Source: Trileptium ribeirensis (lineage: Eukaryota; Nematoda; Enoplea; Enoplida; Thoracostomopsidae). Taken from it: a stretch of DNA of 64,000 nucleotides. The position numbers and the translations under genes were made by a program. Below are positions 8,238 to 21,659 of the stretch, piece by piece. Positions within the stretch are counted from its first letter, which is position 1, and every line of letters begins with the position of its first letter. The notes under the pieces were generated by a model that worked only from the letters and a program-made list of their open reading frames with translations, did not search any database and was not told the DNA's origin. The stretch covers positions 46,403 to 110,402 of the forward strand of contig JASANE010018609.1 of the NCBI GenBank assembly GCA_030248225.1, read 5' to 3'.

Positions 8238-9942
8238 TTATAAATACATTCATCCAAAGGTTGGCAACGCCGCCCTCTAACCTCGTAAAGCCGTCGGCGT
8301 ACACCTACCCGGAGAGCGCGAATAATTTTAACCATTACAACAAAATTACAAAGTCCTAAACAAAAATTGGGTCCGAGGAATAATACATTCATCCAAGGAT
8401 TGGCAACCCCGCCCCCTAACCCCTAAAGCCGTCGGCGTACACCTACCCCAAGAGCGTGAATAATTTTAACTATTATGTACAACAAAATTACAAAGTCCTA
8501 GACAAAAATTGGGTCCGAGGAATAATACATTCATCCAAGGATTGGCAACCCCGCCCCCTAACCCCTAAAGCCATCGGCGTACACCTACCCCAAGAGCGTG
8601 AATAATTTTAACTATTATGTACAACAAAATTACAAAGTCCTAAACAAAAATTGGGTCCGAGGAATAATACATTCATCCAAAGGTTGGCAACCCCGCCCCC
8701 TAACCCCCTAAGGCCGTCGGGGCGCACCTACCCCAAAAGCGTGAATAATTTTAACCATTATGTACAACAAAATTACAAAGTCCTAGACAAAAATTGGGTC
8801 CGAGGAATAATACATTCATCCAAGGATTGGCAACCCCGCCCCCTAACCCCTAAAGCCGTCGGCGTACACCTACCCCAAGAGCGTGAATAATTTTAACCAT
8901 TATGTACAACAAAATTACAAAGTCCTAGACAAAAATTGGGTCCGAGGAATAATACATTCATCCAAGGATTGGCAGCCCCGCCCCCTAACCCCTAAAGCCG
9001 TCGGCGTACACCTAACCCAAGAGCGTGAATAATTTTAACTATTATGTACAACAAAATTACAAAGTCCTAAACAAAACTTGGGTCCGAGGAATAATACATT
9101 CATCCAAGGATTGGCAACCCCGCCCCCTAACCCCTAAAGCCGTCGGCGTACACCTACCCCAAAAGCGTGAATAATTTTAACCATTATGTACAACAAAATT
9201 ACAAAGTCCTAAACAAAAATTGGATCCGAGGAATAATACATTCATCCAAAGGTTGGCAACCCCGCCCCCTAACCCCCTAAGGCCGTCGGGGCGCACCTAC
9301 CCCAAAAGCGTGAATAATTTTAACCATTATGTACAACAAAATTACAAAGTCCTAGACAAAAATTGGGTCCGAGGAATAATACATTCATCCAAGGATTGGC
9401 AACCCCGCCCCCTAACCCCTAAAGCCGTCGGCGTACACCTACCCCAAGAGCGTGAATAATTTTAACCATTATGTACAACAAAATTACAAAGTCCTAGACA
9501 AAAATTGGGTCCGAGGAATAATACATTCATCCAAGGATTGGCAGCCCCGCCCCCTAACCCCTAAAGCCGTCGGCGTACACCTAACCCAAGAGCGTGAATA
9601 ATTTTAACTATTATGTACAACAAAATTACAAAGTCCTAAACAAAACTTGGGTCCGAGGAATAATACATTCATCCAAGGATTGGCAACCCCGCCCCCTAAC
9701 CCCTAAAGCCGTCGGCGTACACCTACCCCAAAAGCGTGAATAATTTTAACCATTATGTACAACAAAATTACAAAGTCCTAAACAAAAATTGCATCCGAGG
9801 AATAATACATTCATCCAAAGGTTGGCAACCCCGCCCCCTAACCCCCTAAGGCCGTCGGGGCGCACCTACCCTGTGAGCGCGAATAATTTTAACCATTACA
9901 ACAAAATTACAAAGTCCTAAACAAAAATTGGGTCCGAGGCAT
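8238..9942. repeat. 142-bp satellite with a four-unit higher-order repeat, about 12 copies
   Basis: Units of about 142 bp with phase points at 8381, 8523 and 8665 for TAATACATTC. Variant units recur every 569 bp, that is four units: GGCAGCCCCG at 8971 and 9540, AAAGTCCTAA before CAAAACTTGG at 9061 and 9630. The first and last units share a variant lacking the TATGT of the inner ones. Open frames in it (8651-8890, 9220-9459) are by-products of the repeat. Confidence 0.95.
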
Positions 9943-12900
9943 AATTACGGTCAATGGGGCTAATTTTTGGTTACTCCCGGCCGGAATCATCTATCCTTGA
10001 ATCATGTACATCATTACGGACTGGGTAAACGTAACGGTGATCAGTTGGACACTTTGATAAATTATATATCAGGAGGTCGCGCCGGAACCCTGTTTTGCAA
10101 AGACATTTAGGAACATGTTTGTTCATAAAATATATATCTGTAAAATAAGTTTATATAACATATGTATAAAGCATACATATAGTAATAAATGCACTTAAAT
10201 ACATATAGTAATAACACGTAAATATATAGTTATTTTATAAATATTAATATATATCGTAAATATTTTATATATCATCCATCAGCTATTCTAAACCAGATTT
10301 AGATATATATACTCGCTTAATACGTGTAGCAATTGCATGTACAAAAACAAACACCATCAAAACATATCTATTATCATAATTTGAAATTATATTATCATAA
10401 TTGAAGGTTTTCAAACAGATTTCATAAAAACTAGCAGAAACAAAAAATTAATTCCCCCAGTACAAAGAACTAGAAGCAGTCCCATAGAGTCGAAGCGACA
10501 AAAATCGAATCAACAGCTCCAATGCGGCGCGATGTAAACGTGGAAATATTTATTTTCGGAATTGTCAAAACATCAAAAACGCTATTTTTCTAGAAAAAAA
10601 CAAAACGAACCAGATGTTTTCAAATCCAAAAATAGAATCAGCAGATCCAATGCGGCGCGACGTAAACGTGGAAATATGTTTTTTTTTTCACAAATAGCTT
10701 TCCAATAATGATCACAAAATCCAAACTCTATTTGTCAAATTATTAAACGAACCAGATGTTTTCAAACCAAAAATTTAAAAAGAAAAAATATTAAACTTAG
10801 GTTTAAAATGGTATTGGCTTCCCCTTTTTTTCTCAAATAACAATGCTTAAATCACAAAAAACGATATAAATCCCAATAAAGGACGGAGAGATGGGGGATG
10901 CTCCTTCTCCCACCAGGAAATTTTCGTCAATGGTACCCCCTGCCGATGGTACCAAAATATGTTCCGCGCCCTTTTCTTAGAACTATGCTCAATAACCGCT
11001 AGCGACATATAATCATGCATGGTTATAGGGGCTAAGGGGGGTTATGCCCAAGACACTCGGACCCCCTTGGCTCCCCGTCACCTGGCTGACCCCACTCCCC
11101 GGAATCCTAAAGATATGCCCCTCGAACCTCGCACACGTATGGATACATAATATCATACCCCATACAAGCAAATTTTGGGCGCATCGTTGATCCCAGTTGA
11201 GGAACTTTCCAAGAACCAGATCAGCAACGACGGCTTACGTACCGGTTTAACTACTTCCGACCCTCGCTCGCCTTACCGTATCGCTATACTACCCACTGCT
11301 CTTCTGTATTCCATCTCGCTCAGACGAAATATGGGAATGGCAATGTACCGTAAATTACCTGCCAAAAAATCGAGTATATACAAATATTTTAGATCATGAT
11401 CATACGGATGTAGTATCGGTTAAGGCGTCTTTGGTTCTTCCTCAGTGCTTTGAGAGTGCCAATCATACATTATAACGATTTTTTATTAAACACAACCGTA
11501 GTGACGCATACCCAAACAGACCAACCACGATAAAAACGTTACCCTCAGCTTGGATGCCACAGATCGTTGGTTTTGATTTGGCTGCACGAAACGCCTGCTA
11601 CTATGATTGAAGCGGTGTAGGCAACTAAGGCGCTGCTAGTTCTGGGGCAGTGTCTCTATACTGAACCGCACCACGACGGTGCTACTTCTATTTCGATTCA
11701 ATTTCACTTCACCTAGCTTCGAACCGTGGAATTGTTTAGTTTCACTCGGGACATCTACACACCTACGACTAACACAATATCTCCTACATTTGAACCCGGT
11801 GGTGCAGTGTCTCAGGAGGGTAGTGTGGTATCCTCAGAGGAGACCAGGGCCTCGGGCGTGTAGGGGGTGCAAGCCCTCAGGGGGTAGCCCCCCGAACCCC
11901 TGCTTCGGAATGTATAATTTGAACAAACCGTCTATATTCTGCGAACATCGACAGCAAACTGGGGTTCTGGAATTGGCACTCTGGTTCAGGTATTTTTCAA
12001 AAAAGAAAGATCGCACCTATTATGCAACCTTTTAAAGACAATTGTGACGTGCTAATATGAAAATTTTGCATGATCATAGCTGGATTGTTCTTCTGTCAAG
12101 TCAGTTCGGGAACTTCAAAATGGCACCAGGGCACTAAGTCACGCTTTTCCTTTATGAATAGGTCCGAAATCGGCAAATGTACGCGTACTCATCAATTCTA
12201 GCCCCAGAAATACCGCCGGCTGTGGTGTGCCTCAAACATGAAATGGCGGGGCATGCCGTTTTGCTCCTGTCCACCCCCGCTTCTACGCTCCTGGGTTCTC
12301 CCAACATTAGGCCTCGGCAGGAATTGCTTCAACAACCCTTCAGGATGACCCAAGACTCCAAGCCCAATAGCTACAGCCGCAGCAGCAACAACATAGCATT
12401 GTCACCACGACAGGTTTTCATCGGAAAACTAGCCTTCATTTCCTTCGATCGCCCACCTGCTTCTAAAACCCACAGAATAACTATACACTACACGAACTAC
12501 AACCGTACCTGACTGCCATCATTTAAGCTATATATAACTACCTCACCGTTCACTTATAGCAACTTGAGTGTTATTACAGCAACCGCCTTTACACCTGATC
12601 GAGTTTCGCTAGAACACAAATACAAAAGGAGAATCTCGGACGGCGGGTTTTTCTTTTGAGAAACAACATTTCTAAACAATTTTGAAAATAGGAGACGAAA
12701 ACGAAAATCAAAAAACACAGTAATGTTTAGAAAACGGCTGTGTTATTTTACAATAAACTTTCTTTTTTCTCTATCGATCTGTAGTGATAAAATAAAAATA
12801 ATTCTCACTATTAACGCTTATTATCACAAAAATCCGTAGAGCTGTTAACGAAGAACGTTACATTAATTTTGCACAGCAAGAGATTAATAAATCATAGGAG

Positions 12901-13951
12901 TCCAAGGTCCGTCGGCGTAGCGGGGCAGGGACATGGTTCAGCGGGGCCGGTGGGACAGAATCAATGCAACCGATAATTTTCTCCATTCTTCCCCAATTTT
13001 CCTCATAAATTTCCCTAATTTTAGTTGAATTTTGTGATTTTGTTCATAATCGCTAAACTTTTCCGCACGGCCTCGGTACACGGGTTGGTATGGTCAGGCG
13101 TTGAATATGGCTTATATAAATCCTTTTATGGACACTTATGGACATAAAGTGAGCACGCGGTTTGGTGCGGTGGCTTGGGCGATGAATATGGCTTAGGAAA
13201 GTTCCTCACTGATGGACACTCACTGATTTTAAGTAGGTTTCCGCTAAATAAGTAATCGACCACCAAAATATAAAAGTCTACAGCAAACAGTTTTTAGGAC
13301 CAAGATCCTTCATGATTTACTTGCACAGAGCGTCAGTTGAAATTTCAAACTGAAGCATGGCCTCAAGGACAACTCAACCATCTATATAAGCAATGCACCA
13401 GCAAAGAAGCTACAGCAACAGTCTCAAATTTCCAAATAAGTTTCAGACCCGCGAAAGAAGTTTCGAGTTCCCAGCATCGTCCCTTCTTTTGGGCAAGCAT
13501 CCTGGGTTTCATAGTAGAAAAAAGTTGTGCAAATCGAGCCACTACTTTGAGCTATCTTCTTATCCCTAGAACCCAATTCCATCACCATTTAATTTGTAAA
13601 CGTTTCAAAGTCAACGATTATGATAAGTTGAATGTGCGAAGCCATCTATAATACTTATCCATGAGCAGTGATGCCGCAGAGGTACCGTATGAATAGTTAA
13701 CCCTTTTCTTCGCACAATGTCAAACCACATTAACTCTAAAATCAAATATAATCGTCTAACCTAAGTAACTACGAACACCAATCCTTTCAATGCAGTACAT
13801 ACCGCTAAACCTGTTACATCGCCAAGGAGCCAGATGATGGTAACAGAGGGGTAAAAAAAACCCAGTTTTTAAACATGGCGCGACTGCTCCCCTGTAATCT
13901 GAAATCCAAATCCCACACATTTTAGTATTTTCTAACCAAAGAGCTTATAAC
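9943..13951. other. Intergenic with decayed repeats
   Basis: AT-rich, no gene recognised. At 10505-10770 a block of about 135 bp occurs twice (GCGGCGCGA...GTAAACGTGGAAATAT, then GAACCAGATGTTTTCAAA). A G/C-rich stretch at 11840-11910 has GGGGGTAGCCCCCCG. A segment at about 12012-12250 is related to 32358-32590. Confidence 0.55.
12012..12250 (+). repeat. Dispersed repeat, copy 1
   Basis: Shares ordered blocks with 32358-32590: CGCACCTATTATGCAA/CGCACCTCTTATGCAA, TTCTTCTGTCAAGTCAGTTC/TTCTCCTGTCACGTCAGTTC, GGCAAATGTACGCGTAC/GGCAAATGTACTCGTAC, then a CGGGGCRCATGCC block. The pair looks like old copies of one non-autonomous transposon. Confidence 0.5.
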
Positions 13952-14289
13952 CAAGGGCGTAACTAGGGGAAGTCTGGAGGGTCTAGACCTCCCTTTTCGT
14001 ATTATTTTTCTTTTTTATAATAAACATGAGATAGCCCGAACAGAAGCGAAAATCAGAAAATTATATCTTACTTACCAGTCACTGGAGAGAAAGTAAATTT
14101 CTTCGCTCTGTATCAGCTTAGAATTGTTTCGAAATTTCTTCAGTCCGGAGGTCTATTTCCTGATGCAAGTTCTTGTGTGTATATTTTTGTGCTCGACAGT
14201 AGGCAAACAGTATATACCCAGACCTCCTCCTTTTTGCCATTTATTATAGAACTAGACCCCTCTTTTTCTAAATTCTAGCTACGCCCCTG
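13952..14289. mobile_element. hAT-type MITE, copy 1
   Basis: A 338-bp element with terminal inverted repeats CAAGGGCGTAACTAG and (reversed) CAGGGGCGTAGCTAG, 13 of 15 bases alike. It is flanked by a perfect 8-bp duplication CTTATAAC (13944-13951 and 14290-14297), the hallmark of hAT transposition. It has no coding capacity, so it must be moved in trans. A second copy lies at 53097-53422. Confidence 0.93.
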
Positions 14290-16706
14290 CTTATAACAAT
14301 GCCAATCTTAGGATGTGCTGCCACAGTACTAGAGGCGCTGCACGCTATTCGAAAGAATGGGTATAAGGAAAACCTTTTTTGAAGATTTTTGCCGAAAACT
14401 GAGGCCCATCCCTATTATCAATTGTTACGTGACGGTATCGCTAACAGCCAAAAGATCAATGGAAATACAAAACACCGACCTTGGTGAACGTCACTCATGG
14501 TATCGTTTATTCCTGCTCACAATCACTAGCGGATCCAGATAGGAGAGGCGAGTTCCCCATGTCAAAACTAAGTCGGATCTTCTCAAATTTGAAAAAAATA
14601 AACATCGGTTACAACGAGAGAACTAAGCAGAGCGGAGCCCCCCCCGTCTAATATTTTCGGATAAGCCAATGTTTACACTCGCCTACGCTTGCCGCCCTTG
14701 TTCCTTATCTATCACACCCGGACAAGAGACCTCCATGGGAAAGCACAGAGCATGCGTCACCTAATCTGACACAATTGTACTGCCACGCGACAAATGAATG
14801 TACCAACTGGTGCTGGGCAAGCTCTGCTGTAGCGCAAAAAAAATTCTCGGCAACGACACAAGAATGACCTGTCACTGTCATTCATTATAAACCAGTTTGA
14901 GAACATCACGTTTCGACTACTACAATACAACTCCGGCAACGTTCGCTTCGTTCTTTCAATCTGTCTAACGTTTCCGAAATCCGACTATATATACAAACTA
15001 TCGTACGTATCGGATCTGAAAGAAAACACAAAGAAGAGTACGTATATCTTTCGAAAACACAAAGCCAAGTTATATACGCGTATACATACGTTACATCGAT
15101 CACAAATCGTTTCTCGTCTTCTCTCCGTTACCGATAAGTATGTTTAAAATGTGCATCGCACCGCCGAATCTCTTTTTTCTTTCCTTCCTTTTCAAATAGA
15201 TGTCTTCATCCACCGCACAATGTGTTTTTTCGAAACTTCATTTAATTTTTATTGTAAAACTTCAAAAAGGCTTTAATAAAACTGTATTATCGATAGTGTA
15301 TCGCAAAGCACGAGAGACTAATAGATAACAAGCGTTACATCGGTTGCGTAAAACTCTAAAATTTCATCCAAGTTCCACCGGAGCAAAAAACCATTAGGAC
15401 ACTACGATACACACACGGCAATTTCAGTCAGACTGGGATAGCTGTGGGTAATCTAGGAGCCATGGCAATAGCAGGACACAACTTGGGGATCTTACAAGAC
15501 TCGTCCTGTTTAGCTACGTGCCCACACGCCCGTGTCTAAGAACCCACCGCTAATGGTGACTGATCGGCCCGTGTATTTTTTCAGCAGATTTGGTCATCAA
15601 ACATACCCACTATTCCACGGCCTTCCAAACACGAGAACAATACCCAAATCCTGCTTTCGTTCCAAGCTTACTACGTTTCGGCAACTGCCGCACTTTCGAC
15701 GAAAGTTGTATCGTCACATACGTTTTTAGTTGAGCTTTTAAACGCGATAAATTCTACGTCGGTAACAGAAAGTCGTATCTTTAATTTGGGTCGTTTTAAA
15801 GATTGGTATAAAGTCTTAGACATGACAAGTTTCAAACCACTGCTCACGCAAAAAGACCTATCTCTAACGACACGAATTTTTGTAAAGTAACAGCGTGTCA
15901 CTGCGACACACAGTCGGAGCGATGCATCTTTCTGCCTAAGCGGTGGTTAACAGCTGATACTGATACGACTTTGTGTCCAAAAGCTATATAATTTTATCAA
16001 TAATAGTTTCAGGCTATTAACTAACAACTTGCTTATCATAAGAATGAGGTAACACAAATTCCTGGTACTAAAAATTGGTTTTTATAAACTGTACGCGAGA
16101 AAAATGGGACGAGAATGAGTAACACAAATTCGTGGTACTAAAAATTGGTTTTTATAAACTGTACGCGAGACAAATGGGACGATGAATATGCAAGTTATGT
16201 TCCAATTACAATTACGATTTTTAAAGTCAACTAATACAATCAAAGCACTTCCTGGCAGTACGAAGACCGGATGGTGTAACACAATCGACATATTTGGCCT
16301 GTGGAAGCGATTGATTTTGGTGAATCTGACAACGGCGATATGCAATTGATATTCGCTGAGAGTCTCCGTGTGTAGCAATTATTACATATAATTAAATGCA
16401 TATTCTGCGAAGAATGAACATCAAACTCATATTCGGAGAAAGAATTACCGGGTGGATGCACAAAAGGATTCGGATAACGACACAACGTTTTCGTTTCGGC
16501 GGCCCTACGAATACCAAGGTTGTCAGGTGTAAAGTCGTTCGTGTTTACCCAGCGAGTAATCGTATTCAACGACATCTTTGCTTTGTTGGGAGAGCAGAAT
16601 AAAATGGCACATGGCATATGAAGATGGCACACACGTTGAATAAGAATAAGCAAGATGATGCGTCGGCTGATGGTGGTACAACTGACAGAGGGTCGGAAAC
16701 TAAAGG
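14290..16706. other. Intergenic, nothing coding recognised
   Basis: AT-rich DNA with short random open frames. The only clear structure is a 70-bp direct duplication at 16042-16181, annotated separately. Confidence 0.6.
16042..16181. repeat. 70-bp direct duplication
   Basis: Two adjacent copies of a segment containing AACACAAATTC, GGTACTAAAAATTGG and AAACTGTACGCGAGA, differing at a few bases and one indel. It looks like a recent local tandem duplication. Confidence 0.85.
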
Positions 16707-17004
16707 CGTGTTCACACGCTCAAACTTTATGCTAAAAATTTGAACAAATTTTGATCAAAATTTGACTGTAATTTTTAAAGAAAAATGGCAATATTTCAAA
16801 ATTTACGATCAAAATTTGAGCTCAAACTTTTTCAGGCAATACCTCTCGTCTATAATTGCTTACATGAATAGTCTATAATTGGTTACATCAATATTCTTGA
16901 AAAGTTTGAACAGTGTTTACACGTTCAAACTTACCAAAAATGCAAAAAAGATGCTTTCAAATTTTGATCAAAATTTGAGCAAAAAGTTTGAGCGTGTGAA
17001 GACG
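16707..17004. mobile_element. TIR element (MITE-like) with nested inverted repeats
   Basis: Ends at 16707-16728 and 16983-17004 are inverted copies of CGTGTTCACACGCTCAAA with one mismatch over 22 bp. A third related end, GTGTTTACACGTTCAAACTT, lies inside at 16914-16933, and TTTGATCAAAATTTGA recurs three times. No coding frame and no clear target duplication were seen. It is probably a foldback-like MITE, perhaps with a second copy nested in it. Confidence 0.7.
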
Positions 17005-18778
17005 AGAATAAACGAGGTGTCCGGGGATGTTCATCTCCGCTCTGTCCCCACTATTTGGCATGAGGGAATAGCCGAACGCGGGGTATCCGAAATAGCTAGC
17101 TGTTTTTAGAAATTTTTGTGCACTTATGCTGGTGCTTCTACGATTACAATTTGGGTGGATAATTATGCCGCCCGGAATAATAAAAAATGGAAACCTTAAA
17201 GCATGTTAATAATAGCGCTGAATTCCGTCCACCTGGAAACGAAAATCATTACCATCAAGTATTTGGAGAAGGATCATAAGTTTATGTCCACCGTCGCTGT
17301 CCATCATGGCGTCGACTTCTCCAGAAGAAGAAGAAACGGGTTGAAGACTTCATTGATGTAAAAATCGCGGTTAAGAATGCGGTAAGCGCTGTCATATTGG
17401 TTCACAAAATGCAAGTCAACGACTTTCGGCAATAGTCTGACGCTGTTTCAAAGAGGCCTATTAGGCTAATTAAAGATTTTGCTGTTGTGGAGTTCCGCAA
17501 GTCATTCGAAAGTCATTTATTGAAAATTGGTTTTTCACGACGAAGAATTTACAGCACTTGACCTACTAAACGTCGATTCTATCGTGGTGCGATACATCGC
17601 CGCGGGGTATTTACGCACAAAGAAGACCCGCTGCAATTACGACAATTTTGATTCGTTTTCAGGGTCCAATGAACGAATCTTCAGCCATTTAATGCGTAAA
17701 TACTCACAACCACTAAGAACTTGGAAACTGTGATTTTGACCATTTGGAAATCTCAGAACATTCTTTCTCGTCGAGCTGGCATTTTTTGTGACAAAGTAGC
17801 AGCTGTCTTCGAGCAAATACACCCAAATTTTCAAAATGTTGACTGAGTTTTGTTGCCTGATGGATGTGAGCAATGGGTTTATAGTGTTATTTAAACCGTG
17901 AAACTGAAACCGCTGACTTCATCGTATGATTAACCGCGTGGAAGCCATGCGCGGCCCTACATGGCAACCGATGCTACAGCGCGAAAATATCATACCTGAA
18001 TTGTTACTCTTAAATTTTTAACTTAAACTTATTAAATTTGGTCCATGAAGGAGTCCACAAAATATGGACCCATGGCTTTGATATAATCACTGCATGGTAA
18101 CATTAATCCGGTAGCATCGGGGATTTGCACACAACAAAAACACAAAAACACTACTGCGAAAATGGGGAACGAAGCATTCCATGTTTTGCTCATTGTCGGT
18201 GATTTATTTGTATAGTTTGCACTTTTCGACTGTACCATCCTAGTGCTTCTGCTCTAGTGCTTCTAGAACCTCTACGATCCTAGTGCCTAGAACCTAATGC
18301 TAATTTGACTGCAGAGCTTTCGACCATAACACGTCATCAGTCAAGACAAAGCACAGCAAAAACTGAATTGTCAAATCGAGAAATTACCAGATTTGGGTAA
18401 AGGAGTTCCGTCCATGTATGGTAAAGTATAAGTCTAAGCCTATGATACGATTGGATCCGGTCCGAATGATATACATAAAATTATAAAAAATTCATTCATT
18501 AAAAAATGTTAAAATATCAAGGGAGTAATCTAAAAAAAATCCTATAAAATTTTTGTCAAGGCCGAAAATATTTTTAGAAATTTAGAAATTTTTAGAAATT
18601 TATTTTTAGAAATGCCTGGTCGAATGGTATGTACCAAGGTATCATAGTACCAAAGTTATTATAGCTGTATCTTCTTCGAAACTGACAAATTTGGAGCCGG
18701 TGGGCGGATAATCCACAAGAGCCATGCAAATGGGCTCTCGATGCAAACATGTCCTCCGATAGTGAGACAAGCCCGGCG
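17005..18778. other. Intergenic, nothing recognised
   Basis: AT-rich sequence with scattered short open frames lacking domain signatures. Simple TTTAGAAATTT repeats occur at about 18570-18615. Confidence 0.55.
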
Positions 18779-19817
18779 CTTAGAGGCAGTTATTTTAGAC
18801 TCGGCTCCACTTTTCACACCGTATTTCCGGCTCAGCCCTAGAGCCGAGTGGAGTGACGATGAGAAAGAGCCATATTTTCAGGCTCTGGCTAGGCTCCTTG
18901 TCACCCAGGACCGAATTGGTTCGGCCCTTGTACACAGATCACTCGGCTATTGTTATACCATGTCCGGCTCGATCGGCTCTTCCAAAGGAAATCCTGGCTG
19001 GGCTGTTAGGCTCCTAATAATCAAAGCTTGCTTTCCAAGAGAGAGCATAATGCACAAACAACCTATATGTATAGTTGCTTTTGGAGCTTTTAAAAGCCGA
19101 GTCGAGGTTACCTCGGCTATTCTTGCTGACTATTATACTATACACTAGCAATTACAATTATGTTTGTTGTTTTAGAAAAGAGCTTTTAAGAGCCGACAAT
19201 AGGTTTTCGGGAGAGAACATAATATATTGGCAACCTATATAATTGTCTTCGTTTCAGTAGTGAGCATAATACACAAACGACCTATATTTAATTGCTTTTG
19301 GAGCTTTTAAGAGCCGAGCCTATCTCGGCTACTCTTGCTGATTACTGACTATTATACTATACACTAGCAATTACACTTATGTTTGTTGTTTTAGAAAAGA
19401 GCTTTTAAGAGCCGACAATAGGTTTTCGGGAAAGAACATAATATACCAACGACCTTTATTATTGCTTTCGTTTCAGTAGAGAACATAATACACAAACGAC
19501 CTATATATAATTGCTTTTGGAGCTTTTAAGAGCCGAGCCTATCTCGGCTACTCTTGCTGATTACTGACTATTATACTATACACTAGCAATTACAATTATG
19601 TTTGTTGTTTTAGAAAAGAGCTTTTAAGAGCCGACAGCAGTTACAATTATGTTTGTTGTTTCCGAATAGAGTTTTTAAGAGCCGACCACGGCTTTTTACG
19701 GATACAGTAGGCTCGACCTCTCACTGACACATCGTATGCTGTGGTCGACTCTTAAGACATCGTGGAAGGCTCGACTCGACTGTAGAGCCCAGCCGAGAGC
19801 CTCTCTATTTTTACTAA
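18779..19817. mobile_element. GAGCC/CGGCTC-rich non-autonomous element, copy 1
   Basis: Both ends are dense in GAGCC and CGGCTC words in both orientations, with TAGAGGC at the left and, reversed, TAGAGAGGCTC at the right. A related, shorter copy is at 34396-34798. The interior has no gene but a 219-bp tandem repeat. Word-rich subterminal regions are typical of hAT-like elements, where transposase binds. No target duplication was identified, so borders are approximate. Confidence 0.55.
19142..19660. repeat. 219-bp internal tandem repeat, about 2.4 copies
   Basis: The word ACACTAGCAATTACA recurs at 19142, 19361 and 19580, a spacing of 219 bp each time, together with GAGCTTTTAAGAGCCGA. It is an amplification inside the GAGCC-rich element. 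Confidence 0.9.
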
Positions 19818-21545
19818 ATACATAGCATCAATCCAAAAGAGCCAAGCCAGCAGCTCCGAACAAGGCTCGACCCTCACGACACATCAGCAATAACAACAAA
19901 GGCAGCACCAACCCGGACTGTCTCACCTCTACAGTGAATCATAGATTTTCACTTCAATTTCATTACATTTGCAACTACCGAATAGTTTTCCGCTGGACTA
20001 CAACGACGAAGATAGATATATATTTTTGAATAAAGACATCAATTCGCTGTATTATTAAATTGATAAGGTCGTGTCATCAAATGTCATGTCACTGCCTGTC
20101 ATTCAATGTGTTTGTGTGTTTGTTGTTTCTGAAAAAATACATAGCCTTTTGAGAGAAAAAAACTACTTATTAGTAACAACATTAGTGTTTGCTCAAGTTT
20201 TTTTTTCTACTTTACGTAATAGTAAAAGAAATAATTCATAAATAAATATAGTAAATACATATTATTACACACATATATATATATATATAGGTGCACGAAT
20301 GTAATTATGAATAATATATAATAGCAGTCTATATACAACGTCAAGATTTCAATAAACGTAATTTTAAAGTAGTCAGAACATATTCATTAATTATGAATAC
20401 GTTTTATTACAACTCATAAGAGTTCTTCAAACCAACCTCCTTAACAAGTCAAATACTCCAAAAAACGTTATATAAATATTATTATTTACACATTATATTA
20501 ATAATATAAAAATAATATATATACCATATAAAAATATTACATTAACAATAGCACTTTGCAATGTCACAAATTTTGACACAAAAATAACGTTTAGTTTATT
20601 CAACGAGGTGTTTAGAAAACCTAGCCAGACTCCAATAAAGCGTCTCAATTTTTATGTTCGGTCGAGATACAATCCCAACCAGCGAGCGGATCGCGTATCT
20701 GGATATCAAGCCGACTCGAATGGGCTGTGTATAGGTTCCTTGCCACTGCTCTATCGAACACTGTCCACGCCGCACCACGAGCACCTGACCAGCATCGCCG
20801 CAGCCACCACAGAGCCGATGCTGAGCCAGCCCCTTTAATAAGGCGCCAAAAATGGGCGTTGTTATATTATGGACTTAACACGAACCCAATCCGACTGGGG
20901 CCAAATTTCGGGATGTGACTATGCCGTACTACCGATCTCTCTGAGCCAGGAGTGACACTATGACGTAAGCTAAGGCATCGTACCCAACATCGGGCCTCAA
21001 CCAAGCCAAAATCCTGGGTGCGCCGCTTAATCCGACAATCGTAAACCTGCGGCCCCTACCGATCAAGGCACAAATATAATAAAAATAGAGTAATAGTATA
21101 CGTATATATATATATATATACGTATAATTATAATAATATAATACGTATATATAATAATATACGTATATATATATGTTTCAAATATATATATATGTGTTGT
21201 GTAGATCCCGAATGTAATACAACAAAAATAATACACAACATCAAAATACGACAACGCCAAAGAGTAAAAATGAAAAACAGAAAAGGCGTTTTCAAAATTT
21301 TTTTAAAGAACAATATACGACGACGACGAACAAGAAACCCATAAAGGCACTTAAATACAGTCATAAAATCGAAACTGGGTAAAACACAGTAACTTGGCAA
21401 ATTCGCAATCGAAAACGAATTTCTATAATTCAGTACGACGGCCATCAGTGAAAATGCAACAAAGACTACAACACTGTCGTCATTGCCGCAATAGTTTTGC
21501 AACTAAGATTTTTCTCAAACCCAAGTTCAAACAAAATCAAAAAAT
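19818..21545. other. Intergenic with AT microsatellites
   Basis: No gene recognised. (AT)n runs occur at about 20273-20289 and 21103-21122. The 21063-21502 minus-strand open frames are low-complexity I/Y strings. Confidence 0.6.
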
Positions 21546-21549
21546 GGAG

Positions 21550-21640
21550 CCAAGGGCGTACCAGGAATTTTGAAAGGGGGGTCTCGGCCCACAGTGGGTA
21601 CCTCAAGGGGGGGGTCCGGGGATCGCGCTCAGAAATGTTA
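21550..21640 (+). mobile_element. Single hAT-like end beside the satellite
   Basis: CAAGGGCGTACCAGG followed by a G-rich stretch resembles the CAAGGGCGTAACTAG end of the hAT MITEs here. No matching opposite end was found, so it may be a truncated element into which the neighbouring array expanded. Confidence 0.35.
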
Positions 21641-21659
21641 TATTATTTATTTATATAAT

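Noticed and set aside
8238..9942. Self-cleaving hammerhead ribozyme satellite
   Set aside because: I looked for the CTGATGA and GAAA core boxes in the 142-bp unit and the other arrays and did not find them together.
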